64,000 nt of DNA from CAZCSK01 sp964501265 (GTDB lineage: Bacteria; Actinomycetota; CADDZG01; JAHWKV01): NCBI GenBank assembly GCA_964501265.1, contig CAZCSK010000003.1:84345-148344 (forward strand), in the 5' to 3' direction. The position numbers and the translations under genes were made by a program. Under the pieces are notes generated by a model. It saw only the letters and a list, made by a program, of their open reading frames with translations. It made no database searches and was not told the DNA's origin. Position 1 is the stretch's first letter, and each line of letters opens with the position of its first letter. This document shows, one piece after another, positions 43,309 through 51,952 of the stretch.

Positions 43309-45544
43309 CTTTAAGCTCCCTTCTCGACGGTGCGTTCAGCGTAGGGGCGTAGGGATGACGCAAGGACAATTTGGAAATTATTGCAACGGCTCTGAGGGTA
43401 ACGGTGTGGGCTTGGCCCATCCGCCGTCTGAGGGCACGGGAGAGTTCTTCCGCTGCAGCCGCATCCTCGACAGTGACCTGTTCCTGCAGATCTCCCCACA
43501 GAGTTCGAGTTACCAACCATGCGAGTTCAGTGTGCTCGTCGTCTGGAATCACGCGGTCCAAGAACATGAGCGGCGTATCTCCCTGATACCGATATCCAAA
43601 GTCTGTTGCGAGATCTCGAAATTCGGCATATGCAAGCCCGATCCTTTCCCTTACTCCACTCTGTAGCGCCCACGTGCGGCGCCGCGCCCGACGATAGGCC
43701 TTGACGACCCCGGGTATTGAGAAATAGATGATGGCGATCAGCGTGATAAATGGCAAGGCCACCAGAACTGCGTAGCGAATCTGCTCGAACAAGAATCGCT
43801 CGGGGTCGGTAGCCACGGGGAAAAACACCTTGACGGATATGTCATCGCTGGGAAGTAGGTTGCGATCCGCCTGGGTCTGGTCTGCGCCTATGTTGGTGGT
43901 CGACTGGCGTGGAGTTCCGATGATCGGCAGCCACTTGTAGCCAGTGAAGTAAACCTCAAGAAAAGAGGCGCCATGCTTGGGACGTACCTCGACCACGTCC
44001 CCCACTCGGTCACCCCCATCAAATCCATACCCCATGCGCGAGGGCACTCCAGCCCACCTGGCAAGCATGGCCTGTCCAGCAACAATCTCGTATGGGGTGC
44101 CCTTGTGACTGCCCGCAAGCATGTCCTGCACCCGATCCGGCGGCACTGCCTTCGGTCGACCCTGGCCGTCCGCTATAACGATGTCCAAGAACTCGTTGCG
44201 GACGAAGTCGAGTCGGTCCCACAATGGCTCTTTTGGCGCCTTCGCAAGAAGGGCCCTCACTGCTGGCGGAGGGTCGGGAATTTCAAGAAACTGACCGATG
44301 GCCTTTGGTGGATCTGCGTTCACATTTTGCAGTTCCTCAACGGTTGGGATGCGCGCGGCGGTAACTGTGTATTTCTGGCCCGCCTCAACCTGGCCTTCAG
44401 CGAGTCGGATAGTCCCGGCCCTTTTGTCGTAAGCAAGGAATGGGCCGTCGGCGACAACTCCAGCAAGGTTTGGAAGTCCGGGGAGAACGGCGCCCTCCAT
44501 ATCGACGATTTCGAAGGAAGCTTTGATGCCTTGGGACAGTTCACTGTCGACGATGCCGGACGGGTCAACTTCTTCAATCTGGCTGTCCTTAAATGCCGGC
44601 AATCGCCACTCTTCGCCATCGTACACATCCAAGCCTCCCATGCGCCAGGGACCCGTGATCGACGACTTCGCGGTAAAGAGAACCCGGTCGCGAACGTTGT
44701 CGAGCGGGATGTATTTGGGCTTCTGGGCCTCCTGCGCGGGGTCGTATATGGGAGGCGGAAACAAGAAATCAGTGTTCAGAGCCAAGAACCCGAGCGCTCC
44801 AGTGATCCCGAGAATCAGAGGGACTGCTCGGGCCGCTCGCCGCAGTTCGTATCCTAAGGATCGCTGCTCCGCATCGCCGGTGATATCGACCCCGGAGAGA
44901 AGCCCAAGTCCCACCGCAAACATGGCGAAGGCAATAAGACCGCTAACAATCTTGGCGTTGCCGGGAACGCTGATCGCTGCAATCATAACAACGGGCAAGG
45001 ACGAGAGGATGCCAAGCGACGGCCGCCGGAGTTCAATTGCCACCCAAGCCCCCGCGAACCCTAGTCCACCCATCAGCCAACCCACGATTGCGCGCCATCC
45101 CAAATCGAAGGGCACCGGCGGGCGTAGCACATCGCCCGACGTCACTGACCGCCTCACGAAGGCCCCGAGGTCGACTATGTCGTTGAACGATCCGGCCGGC
45201 AAACTGATGATGACTCCGGCCATGACAATCCCGCCAATGATTGCAAGATTGGAAAGGATCGCATTCTTTAGACGACGCGCGAGGATTGCTACTGCGATGC
45301 CTATAAGTCCGGCGATGGCTGCCCAGAACCTCGGTGTTATTCCCTTGAAAATGCCGCCCACCATGACGGCAGCGGCCAGGATTGGAAACGCCATGACTAT
45401 CCCAAGGCGCAATGCCGGGATCGGAAATTCCTGTTTTTCTTCTTCGAAGACGAGGTCGCCCTCGGGACGCTCTTCCTCGAGATGCTCTAACGCGTGTTCC
45501 TCGAGTTCCTCCAGTTCGGAATGCGCTTCGCCGCGAAGCGCCAT
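43286..45544 (-). CDS. TgpA-like membrane protein with inactive transglutaminase domain
   Basis: 752 residues: acidic N-terminus, a block of membrane helices (~45-262), an extracytoplasmic region with a transglutaminase-like core (~465-550), one more helix near 605-635 and a cytoplasmic DUF4129-like tail. The core keeps the fold (AMLARWAGVPSRMGYGF, His524 in KHGASFLEVYF) but at the catalytic Cys position it has KGTPYEIVA, and the final Asp of the usual WxPxDPTP reads WLPIIGTP. It should therefore be a pseudoenzyme. Start overlaps the DUF58 gene's stop, forming the usual MoxR-DUF58-TgpA trio. Confidence 0.87.
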   Translation of the reverse strand: MALRGEAHSELEELEEHALEHLEEERPEGDLVFEEEKQEFPIPALRLGIVMAFPILAAAVMVGGIFKGITPRFWAAIAGLIGIAVAILARRLKNAILSNLAIIGGIVMAGVIISLPAGSFNDIVDLGAFVRRSVTSGDVLRPPVPFDLGWRAIVGWLMGGLGFAGAWVAIELRRPSLGILSSLPVVMIAAISVPGNAKIVSGLIAFAMFAVGLGLLSGVDITGDAEQRSLGYELRRAARAVPLILGITGALGFLALNTDFLFPPPIYDPAQEAQKPKYIPLDNVRDRVLFTAKSSITGPWRMGGLDVYDGEEWRLPAFKDSQIEEVDPSGIVDSELSQGIKASFEIVDMEGAVLPGLPNLAGVVADGPFLAYDKRAGTIRLAEGQVEAGQKYTVTAARIPTVEELQNVNADPPKAIGQFLEIPDPPPAVRALLAKAPKEPLWDRLDFVRNEFLDIVIADGQGRPKAVPPDRVQDMLAGSHKGTPYEIVAGQAMLARWAGVPSRMGYGFDGGDRVGDVVEVRPKHGASFLEVYFTGYKWLPIIGTPRQSTTNIGADQTQADRNLLPSDDISVKVFFPVATDPERFLFEQIRYAVLVALPFITLIAIIYFSIPGVVKAYRRARRRTWALQSGVRERIGLAYAEFRDLATDFGYRYQGDTPLMFLDRVIPDDEHTELAWLVTRTLWGDLQEQVTVEDAAAAEELSRALRRRMGQAHTVTLRAVAIISKLSLRHPYAPTLNAPSRRELKVVSRKAA

Positions 45545-46905
45545 TACCGGTTACCTGCGCCGATGTCGTGGTACAGGGCAGTGGCAAGATCCTGTCCCGG
45601 ATGCACAGAGGAAACTTGGCATCCAAGCGAAGCCGCTCGTCCGACGGTGTCGGCATTCTCGTCGTCCCACAAAAGCGCTATCACTAAGATTGAAATGCCC
45701 TTGTTCAAAAGGATGCGGAGTTGGGCCGCAGCCGTTATGTCGAGTTTCGGCGTGATCAGAATGTTGTGAGCATCGCGGCGCGTATCCGAAATCTTTCGCG
45801 TGATCGCCTGAGTCAACGGCTCACGACCCATTTCAACACGAGCGAACGCGTCGAGAGCGCGCAGTTGCGTTTCCGCGCCACGCATGTGCCGCGTCAAGGG
45901 ACCACCATTCGCCTCGAGGCGAATCTCATAACCCTCGCGCAAGTGGCGGACGGCAAGCGAAGCAGCGGCCCGCACACCGGTTTCAAAAGATTCCGAGTGG
46001 TCGCCGTCTTTGGAGTGGGAGCCACGGTCGGTATCCAAAATTATCGTGACGTGGTCGGTGATGCCCTGCTCAGCTTCGCGAACCATCAATTTCCCCGTGC
46101 GGGCAGATGCACGCCAGACAACACGCCGCAGGTCGTCGCCACGCACGTACTCGCGCATTCCGTAGAACTCAAGGCCAGAAGGCCACGGTTTGGACACCGG
46201 TGGGCGGATGGGCGGGTCTTCGTACTGGCGAGTTAAGGGGCGGTCTGACACAAACTCGATGCGCGGGTGAACCATCAATTCGAACTTCTCTGCGATCACG
46301 TTCTCGCGCTCGGTCAGGCCTAGGGGGTCGCTTGTTACGGCAACCAGGGGGCCTACTTCGTACACACCACGCCGACTGCAACGCAAACCGTAACGGTGAG
46401 AAACAGTGCGGTCTCGGGACAATTTGGGAATAGGCACCTTGACCTTGGTTCCTAGCCGCTCCGGAAGCCGTTCTTCCAAAGTGAATGCGCCAATCCGGCG
46501 CTTTGCTGTGAGTTGCACCTCCACCTCCATGCGGTCTCCCTCGCGGGCCCGGGGGTAAAGACCAGCACGGATGCCTTCAAGTTTCAGTTTGCGTGGCGCC
46601 AACAAGTAGCTCGTCACGACAAGAAGAAAGGCACCGTAAGCAAACAGATAGAGGGCCTTGCCCGCAACAATAAAGGCAACTAGCCAGGTTAAGAGGGCAG
46701 CGACGATGGCCAGAACGCCCGAACGCGTAAGTCCTATTTTTCGCTGGACGGCCTGGGAAACGAGCCTTATGTTGTGAGGCGCAAGCACCGCGGTTGTTCG
46801 GTCGACGAAAAGAAGAAACTTGCCCTTCCGACCTATGCTGGTCGCGATTTTGCGCGTGGGAGTCTTGCCCTTCTTGGTTTCGCCCGACCTAGACAGCTTT
46901 GCCAA
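45544..46905 (-). CDS. DUF58 (VWA-like) domain protein
   Basis: A 453-residue protein with two early membrane helices (LAIVAALLTWLVAFIVAGK and a second near residue 90) and the DUF58 core RPPVSKPWPSGLEFYGMREY / GDDLRRVVWRASARTGKLMV. Its C-terminal VWA-like part (VTIILDTDRG) lacks a complete MIDAS. TTG 46905 is preceded by GAGGAAGGA. It is the middle member of the MoxR-DUF58-TgpA trio, thought to act in envelope protein assembly with MoxR as chaperone. Confidence 0.9.
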   Translation of the reverse strand: MAKLSRSGETKKGKTPTRKIATSIGRKGKFLLFVDRTTAVLAPHNIRLVSQAVQRKIGLTRSGVLAIVAALLTWLVAFIVAGKALYLFAYGAFLLVVTSYLLAPRKLKLEGIRAGLYPRAREGDRMEVEVQLTAKRRIGAFTLEERLPERLGTKVKVPIPKLSRDRTVSHRYGLRCSRRGVYEVGPLVAVTSDPLGLTERENVIAEKFELMVHPRIEFVSDRPLTRQYEDPPIRPPVSKPWPSGLEFYGMREYVRGDDLRRVVWRASARTGKLMVREAEQGITDHVTIILDTDRGSHSKDGDHSESFETGVRAAASLAVRHLREGYEIRLEANGGPLTRHMRGAETQLRALDAFARVEMGREPLTQAITRKISDTRRDAHNILITPKLDITAAAQLRILLNKGISILVIALLWDDENADTVGRAASLGCQVSSVHPGQDLATALYHDIGAGNR

Positions 46906-46948
46906 GTTTTTCCTTCCTCACCTACTTACTTGCTTACTTGGACTTTAG

Positions 46949-47986
46949 CTATGACTTGGACTTGCCGCCACCGCTCGGAGGCTTCACCTTGCTCACGAAT
47001 CGCTCGATGGCCGCGTCGATGGTCTCGCCTCTTAGTATTGCATCAGGATTCAAAATAATCCTGTGCGAAAGGATGGGCACTAAGACCTGCCTAACATCGT
47101 CAGGATAGACATCTTCTCTTCCATCGCTCGCGGCAAGAGCTCGAGACGCTCGCAGCAAGGCGATGGATGCCCGAGGGCTTGCGCCCAGAGACAGCGAGGG
47201 GTCCTCACGCGATGCCCTCACCAGGTCCACGATGTAGAAACCAACTTCGGGGTCGACCCTTACCTTGGAGGCGGCGTAGGCGATCATCTGGGTGACGTCC
47301 TCGGGACCCACAACGCTGCCGAGGTCCTCGATGGAAAGGTTGATGGCGTTGTCGAACATGACCTGGTACTCGGCCTCTCTTTCCATGTACCCCATCTTCA
47401 TTTTGAAGAGGAACCGGTCCAGCTGCGCTTCGGGAAGGGGGAATGTTCCGGCCTGCTCGATGGGGTTCTGGGTTGTCAAAACAAAGAAAGGGCGTGGAAG
47501 GTTGTAGGTAACTCCGTCACCAGTCACTCGCCGCTCACCCATCGCTTCGAGCAATGCCGACTGAGTTTTAGGTGAAGCGCGGTTGATCTCGTCGGCGAGT
47601 AGGACGTTGGCAAATACTGGGCCGGGCTGAAACTCGAACACACCCTTCTTCTGGTCGTAGATCGACGATCCCGTGATGTCGCCGGGCAGCATGTCCGGAG
47701 TGCACTGGATGCGGTTGTTGGTGGCCTCGATCGATTGGGAGATGGCGCGAGCAAGCACCGTCTTGCCGGTGCCGGGCACGTCCTCAAAGAGGATGTGGCC
47801 CTCGCAGATGATTGCCACCATGGCGAGCCGTACAGCATCGGTCTTACCCTTGATGACTGTTTCGATGTTGTCGACGATGGCGTCGAAGTTCACCTTGAAC
47901 TGCTTGGCCGTCATACTGCCGGCGGAATAGTCGCCTGCGGCGGAACTGGCGGACCTGCTGCGACTAGCGGTTCGGGTCGCGCTCAT
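46949..47986 (-). CDS. MoxR family AAA+ ATPase
   Basis: A 345-residue chaperone-like AAA+ ATPase: Walker A DVPGTGKT, Walker B VLLADEIN, sensor VLTTQNPIEQAGTFPLPEAQ (quoted as two motifs NPIEQ and FPLPEAQLDRF), and a C-terminal lid with SLGASPRASIALLRA. It heads the minus-strand operon, with AGGAGG eight nt before ATG 47986. MoxR proteins help maturation or metal loading of VWA/DUF58 clients; here the following lipoproteins and transporter are likely beneficiaries (inference). Confidence 0.93.
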   Translation of the reverse strand: MSATRTASRSRSASSAAGDYSAGSMTAKQFKVNFDAIVDNIETVIKGKTDAVRLAMVAIICEGHILFEDVPGTGKTVLARAISQSIEATNNRIQCTPDMLPGDITGSSIYDQKKGVFEFQPGPVFANVLLADEINRASPKTQSALLEAMGERRVTGDGVTYNLPRPFFVLTTQNPIEQAGTFPLPEAQLDRFLFKMKMGYMEREAEYQVMFDNAINLSIEDLGSVVGPEDVTQMIAYAASKVRVDPEVGFYIVDLVRASREDPSLSLGASPRASIALLRASRALAASDGREDVYPDDVRQVLVPILSHRIILNPDAILRGETIDAAIERFVSKVKPPSGGGKSKS

Positions 47987-48160
47987 GACAATTGCCTCCT
48001 AGCCTGACTTGGATTGAAGCCTCTAAATTGATCCAGGTCGGACTATATCAATCCCTGTGCGAAAACAACACCCCGCAATTGCTTGGGGGGGAATCTCGTA
48101 GCCATGCAAGATAGCTCATCTCCGATTATCATGAAACTGCTTCGACAATTAAGGTGGGAT

Positions 48161-50017
48161 ATGACTCAGGTGGAACAACAGACCACCCTTGGCGCCAATG
48201 CGCTCAGGCGTTATCCACCGCTCATCTTCCTGGTAATAGTCCTTCTCATAGCGGCTCTCGTACTTCCAAGCGCTCTCAATCTCCCCCAGGCCAATCCCTC
48301 CACGGTACTGGAATACGCCCCCGTTCCTCCCGAAGACGAAAGCCCGCCCTCAGCTGAGGGCAACATCTCCTCGCTGGGGCTTGGTTCGTCAAGCGGCCTC
48401 ACGACGGGGGCACCACCTGCCGTTCCGAATGTAGATCCGCAGAAAAAGGGCGGATCGGGCAAAAGACCCGTTACTAAGCGCTGCGTCGGCAAACCCCTGC
48501 GTCAGACCGAAGACCCCAACTCTCCGCCGTGCGTCCCATTTTTTGAAGGAGACAACGGCGGGGCAACCTGGCAGGGGGTCACTTCGGAGGAGATCACCGT
48601 GATGGTCTACTCAAGCGCGTACGACACGATCCCTGACAACAGGGAACGACGAACTCAATCCACACCGGCCCCTGGTTCCTACTGCGATGTGGACAAGGCC
48701 CCCGACACCGAGTTGACTTGCTTGGACTCTAACCATGGACTGGAAGACCACTCAGTTGTCCGTATAACTAGGGCTTATGCAAAGTATTTCAATGAACGGT
48801 TCCAGACCTACGACCGTCACGTTCACTTCTGGGTCTACTTCTCGTCGGGATCGAGTTCCGCCGCTCGCAAAGCTGACGCGGCAGCCAATTGGGAGCGTTT
48901 GAAGCCTTTTGCTGTTCTTGACAACGCCATTTTCGGTGGGTACAACGAGATCTATGCCGAGGCATCCGCAAGACGCAGGATTTCTGTTTATGGCTCCTTC
49001 GCTTCCTTCGCCAACTCCTACTATCGAAACAGCGCGCCTTATATATGGTCGTTCTGGCCCGATGTTGAGCACTACGCCGACATGTTCACCTCCTACCTCT
49101 GCACCAAGGTGGCGCCGTACCCAGTGTCGCATTCAGGAATCGGCGCAGATCAAAGCAAACCACGTCGCTATGGGCTCATGTACACGACCGACGAGGACTT
49201 TAAAGGGCTCGAATATTTTGCGGAACTGGTCAAAACCGGTATTCAGAACTGTCCAAATGGCGCAAAGATGGAAATCGCGACCTCGGTAACGTACTCACGA
49301 AACCAGTACCAAGTGGACTCGGGCCCGGTGGCGGCCGAGGAGGCGAGAGACAACATTGCCAAACTCGAGTCGGCTAACGCCACAACCGTCTTGTGGCTTG
49401 GGGGCTACGAGACCCAGCATTCCATTGCCGCCAAGAGTGCCGACTACTATCCCGAATGGGTGCTAGCCGGAGACCTGCTAAACGACACGATCGAAAATGG
49501 CAGGTTCCAGCAACAAGACGTCTGGCGGTACGCTTGGCTGACTACCAATCTCATCCGTGAAGATCAAACGGCTTCGGTTCCCGCGAGACAGGCATACCGC
49601 GAAACGGAAACCAACCCCGACCCCAACGATGAAGACGATGCGACCAATGTCTACCGAATTTTCTTTTCGCTCTTCAAAGCGATCCAGGTGGCAGGACCGC
49701 ATCTTTCGCCGGAAACTGTCGACCAAGGACACCATGCCATTCCTAAGACGTCGAGTACCAGCCCATACGTTGCGGCGTGTTTCTACGATCCTGGCGACTC
49801 AACGTGCGTGAAAGATGCGATGGAATCCTGGTGGGACCCCGACGCTCCCGACCCCTACGGCAACTCGGGAGTGAAGGGGTGTTACCGTATGGTGAGGGCC
49901 GGGAAGAGGTACCTTGCCGGAACATGGGAAGGCGACGACAAAGACGTATTTGCGAACCGAAACGACTTATGTAATACATCCTTTGCGCCGGCGTTCTTGG
50001 GGACACCGCTCGACTAA
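48161..50017 (+). CDS. Membrane-anchored binding-protein-like protein (paralogue 1 of 3)
   Basis: 618 residues from ATG 48161, chosen for AAGGTGGG upstream and because the length then matches paralogue 2. Plan: anchor helix (~20-42), an extracytoplasmic linker with two conserved Cys (RCVGK, SPPCVPFF), then from WQGVTSEEITV a type I periplasmic-binding-like domain (FAVLDNAIFGGYNEI, YIWSFWPDVEHYADM, TTVLWLGGYETQ, FPEWV-type YYPEWVLAGD). The first 124 residues after RYPPL are almost identical in all three paralogues. Probably a ligand-binding component for the divergent fused Liv transporter. Confidence 0.8.
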   Translation: MTQVEQQTTLGANALRRYPPLIFLVIVLLIAALVLPSALNLPQANPSTVLEYAPVPPEDESPPSAEGNISSLGLGSSSGLTTGAPPAVPNVDPQKKGGSGKRPVTKRCVGKPLRQTEDPNSPPCVPFFEGDNGGATWQGVTSEEITVMVYSSAYDTIPDNRERRTQSTPAPGSYCDVDKAPDTELTCLDSNHGLEDHSVVRITRAYAKYFNERFQTYDRHVHFWVYFSSGSSSAARKADAAANWERLKPFAVLDNAIFGGYNEIYAEASARRRISVYGSFASFANSYYRNSAPYIWSFWPDVEHYADMFTSYLCTKVAPYPVSHSGIGADQSKPRRYGLMYTTDEDFKGLEYFAELVKTGIQNCPNGAKMEIATSVTYSRNQYQVDSGPVAAEEARDNIAKLESANATTVLWLGGYETQHSIAAKSADYYPEWVLAGDLLNDTIENGRFQQQDVWRYAWLTTNLIREDQTASVPARQAYRETETNPDPNDEDDATNVYRIFFSLFKAIQVAGPHLSPETVDQGHHAIPKTSSTSPYVAACFYDPGDSTCVKDAMESWWDPDAPDPYGNSGVKGCYRMVRAGKRYLAGTWEGDDKDVFANRNDLCNTSFAPAFLGTPLD

Positions 50018-50036
50018 CAAAGATGGGAGTTAGGGA

Positions 50037-51893
50037 ATGGCTCTAGTGCCTATCAAAAAACAGCCGCAGAACAAGAGTCAAAGTCTGCTACGCAAGTATC
50101 CGCCATTGATCTTTCTTGTGATCGTTCTTTTGATCGCGGCGTTGGTTCTACCAAGTGCCCTCAATCTTCCTCAAGCTAACCCAACCACTGTTCTTGAATA
50201 CGCCCCGGTTCCTCCTGAAGACGAATCTCCGCCATCAGCTGAGGGGAACATCTCTTCCCTTGGGCTCGGATCGTCGAGCGGACTGACAACCGGCGCCCCG
50301 CCGTCGGTGCCGCAAGTCGACCCGCAAAAGAAGGGCGGTTCGGGCAAGAAACCCGTGACAAAGCGATGCGTAGGTAAACCGCTACGACAGACAGAGGACC
50401 CCAACTCCCCACCCTGCGTCCCATTCTTCGAAGGTGACAACGGAGGAGCGACCTGGCAGGGAGTTAGCGACGATGAGATCGTTGTACTCATCTACACCTC
50501 AGCCTTCATGCGCGGTAGCGGCGAGGCCTCTCCCTTCAATGAGTACTGCGACATCGACAAGGCCCCCAACAGCGACCTTGGATGCGTCGACGACAACGAC
50601 GAACTAGAGGACATCGACATCGTGAAGGCGGTGAGGGCGCTTTCGAAATACTTTAACGAGCGGTACCAGACCTATGACCGGCACGTCCACTTCTGGATGT
50701 ATTTTGGTTCCGCCTCCTCAGCGTCGGGCCGCAAAGCTGACGCCTCGGCCAATTGGGAGAAGCTCAAGCCATTTGCCGTGATCGACAACGCCTATTTCGG
50801 GGGATTCAATGAGGCCTACCAGGACGCCATGGTTCGGCGCCGAACTAACGTGTACGGGTCCTTCGTAGGACTCCCCAACTCTTACTATCAAAAATATGCC
50901 CCTCAGTTGTGGTCATTCTGGCCCGACATTGAGCACGCGGCCGACGTGTTCGTCAGCTACGTTTGCACAAGGGTCGCCGGGTTTCCTGTCGCGCATTCGG
51001 GCAACACGAACGAGAACACCAAACCACGCGTTTATGGGCTGCTCTCAACCAACGATCCAGGCTTTCCGGGGCTTGCCTACTACGCCGAACTTGTAAAAAT
51101 CGGGATCAACAGCTGCCCCAACGGGGCCAAACTAAACATCAAAGAGGATGTGACCTATTCGCGCAATCAGTATTCAACGGATACCCACCCAGACGCGCCG
51201 CAGGAAGCACGAGACAACATCGCCAAGTTGCAGGGTGCCGGCGTCACGACCATCCTCTGGCTTCAGGGTTTCGAAACCCACCACAGCCTTGCTGCGAAGA
51301 ACGCAAACTGGTTCCCCGAGTGGGTGCTGGCAGGTGACCAGTTGAACGACGCGATCAACACGACGAGAGATCAGCAACAGGACGTCTGGGCGCACGCGTG
51401 GGCTGTTTCGAGCTTCTTGAACGAAGCCAAGCCGAGCGAAAAGCCTTGCGTTCAGGCGTTTCGAGAGTCCGATCCCACGTACGCCGACGGCGAGACCTCC
51501 TTCGCCGACTTTGACGCCTGCAACGCCTACCGGGACATGTTTCAGGTATTCAAATCCATTCAGTTGGCCGGACCTCATCTTTCTCCAGACACGGTCGATC
51601 AGGGACATCACGCAATCCCCCGTTACAGGAGTCCGGACCCGAGGGTCGCGGCCTGCTACTACGACCCGGGCGACTACACCTGCGTTAAGGATGCCCAGGA
51701 AATTTGGTGGGATCCCAACGCTGCCGATCCCGAGGGCGATGTGGACGTTAAGGGATGCTACCGGATGGTGTCCAACGGCAACCGTTTCCAGGCAGGTCAG
51801 TGGCCTTCGGGAGATGAGGTGTTCAAGAACCTTGGTGACCCATGCAATACAGTCGAGGCCCAGGGTTTCATTGCGACTCCTCTGGACGATTAG
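50037..51893 (+). CDS. Membrane-anchored binding-protein-like protein (paralogue 2 of 3)
   Basis: 618 residues with the same plan. Anchor/linker differs from paralogue 1 at four of 124 positions (all conservative), while the codons differ widely, so identity is kept by selection rather than by recent copying. The outer domain (GVSDDEIVVLIYTS onward) is clearly diverged but keeps FAVIDNAYFGGFNEA, LWSFWPDIEHAADV, TTILWLQGFETHHS, WFPEWVLAGD and GPHLSPDTVDQGHHAIP. Starts 19 bp after paralogue 1. Ligand unknown. Confidence 0.8.
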   Translation: MALVPIKKQPQNKSQSLLRKYPPLIFLVIVLLIAALVLPSALNLPQANPTTVLEYAPVPPEDESPPSAEGNISSLGLGSSSGLTTGAPPSVPQVDPQKKGGSGKKPVTKRCVGKPLRQTEDPNSPPCVPFFEGDNGGATWQGVSDDEIVVLIYTSAFMRGSGEASPFNEYCDIDKAPNSDLGCVDDNDELEDIDIVKAVRALSKYFNERYQTYDRHVHFWMYFGSASSASGRKADASANWEKLKPFAVIDNAYFGGFNEAYQDAMVRRRTNVYGSFVGLPNSYYQKYAPQLWSFWPDIEHAADVFVSYVCTRVAGFPVAHSGNTNENTKPRVYGLLSTNDPGFPGLAYYAELVKIGINSCPNGAKLNIKEDVTYSRNQYSTDTHPDAPQEARDNIAKLQGAGVTTILWLQGFETHHSLAAKNANWFPEWVLAGDQLNDAINTTRDQQQDVWAHAWAVSSFLNEAKPSEKPCVQAFRESDPTYADGETSFADFDACNAYRDMFQVFKSIQLAGPHLSPDTVDQGHHAIPRYRSPDPRVAACYYDPGDYTCVKDAQEIWWDPNAADPEGDVDVKGCYRMVSNGNRFQAGQWPSGDEVFKNLGDPCNTVEAQGFIATPLDD

Positions 51894-51952
51894 AGTTCGA
51901 GGAGTGAGCATCCCATCGATCGTGCAACGTTGAAACGGGGACGGAAAACAGA

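Noticed and set aside
46906..46948. Short tetranucleotide-like repeat (aagt/aagc) between moxR and DUF58
   Set aside because: Only a few imperfect units; better explained as a spacer containing the DUF58 ribosome-binding site.
48083..48160. Upstream start for the first binding-protein-like gene
   Set aside because: ATG 48161 has a ribosome-binding site and gives the same length as its paralogue; the extra 26 residues are not shared.
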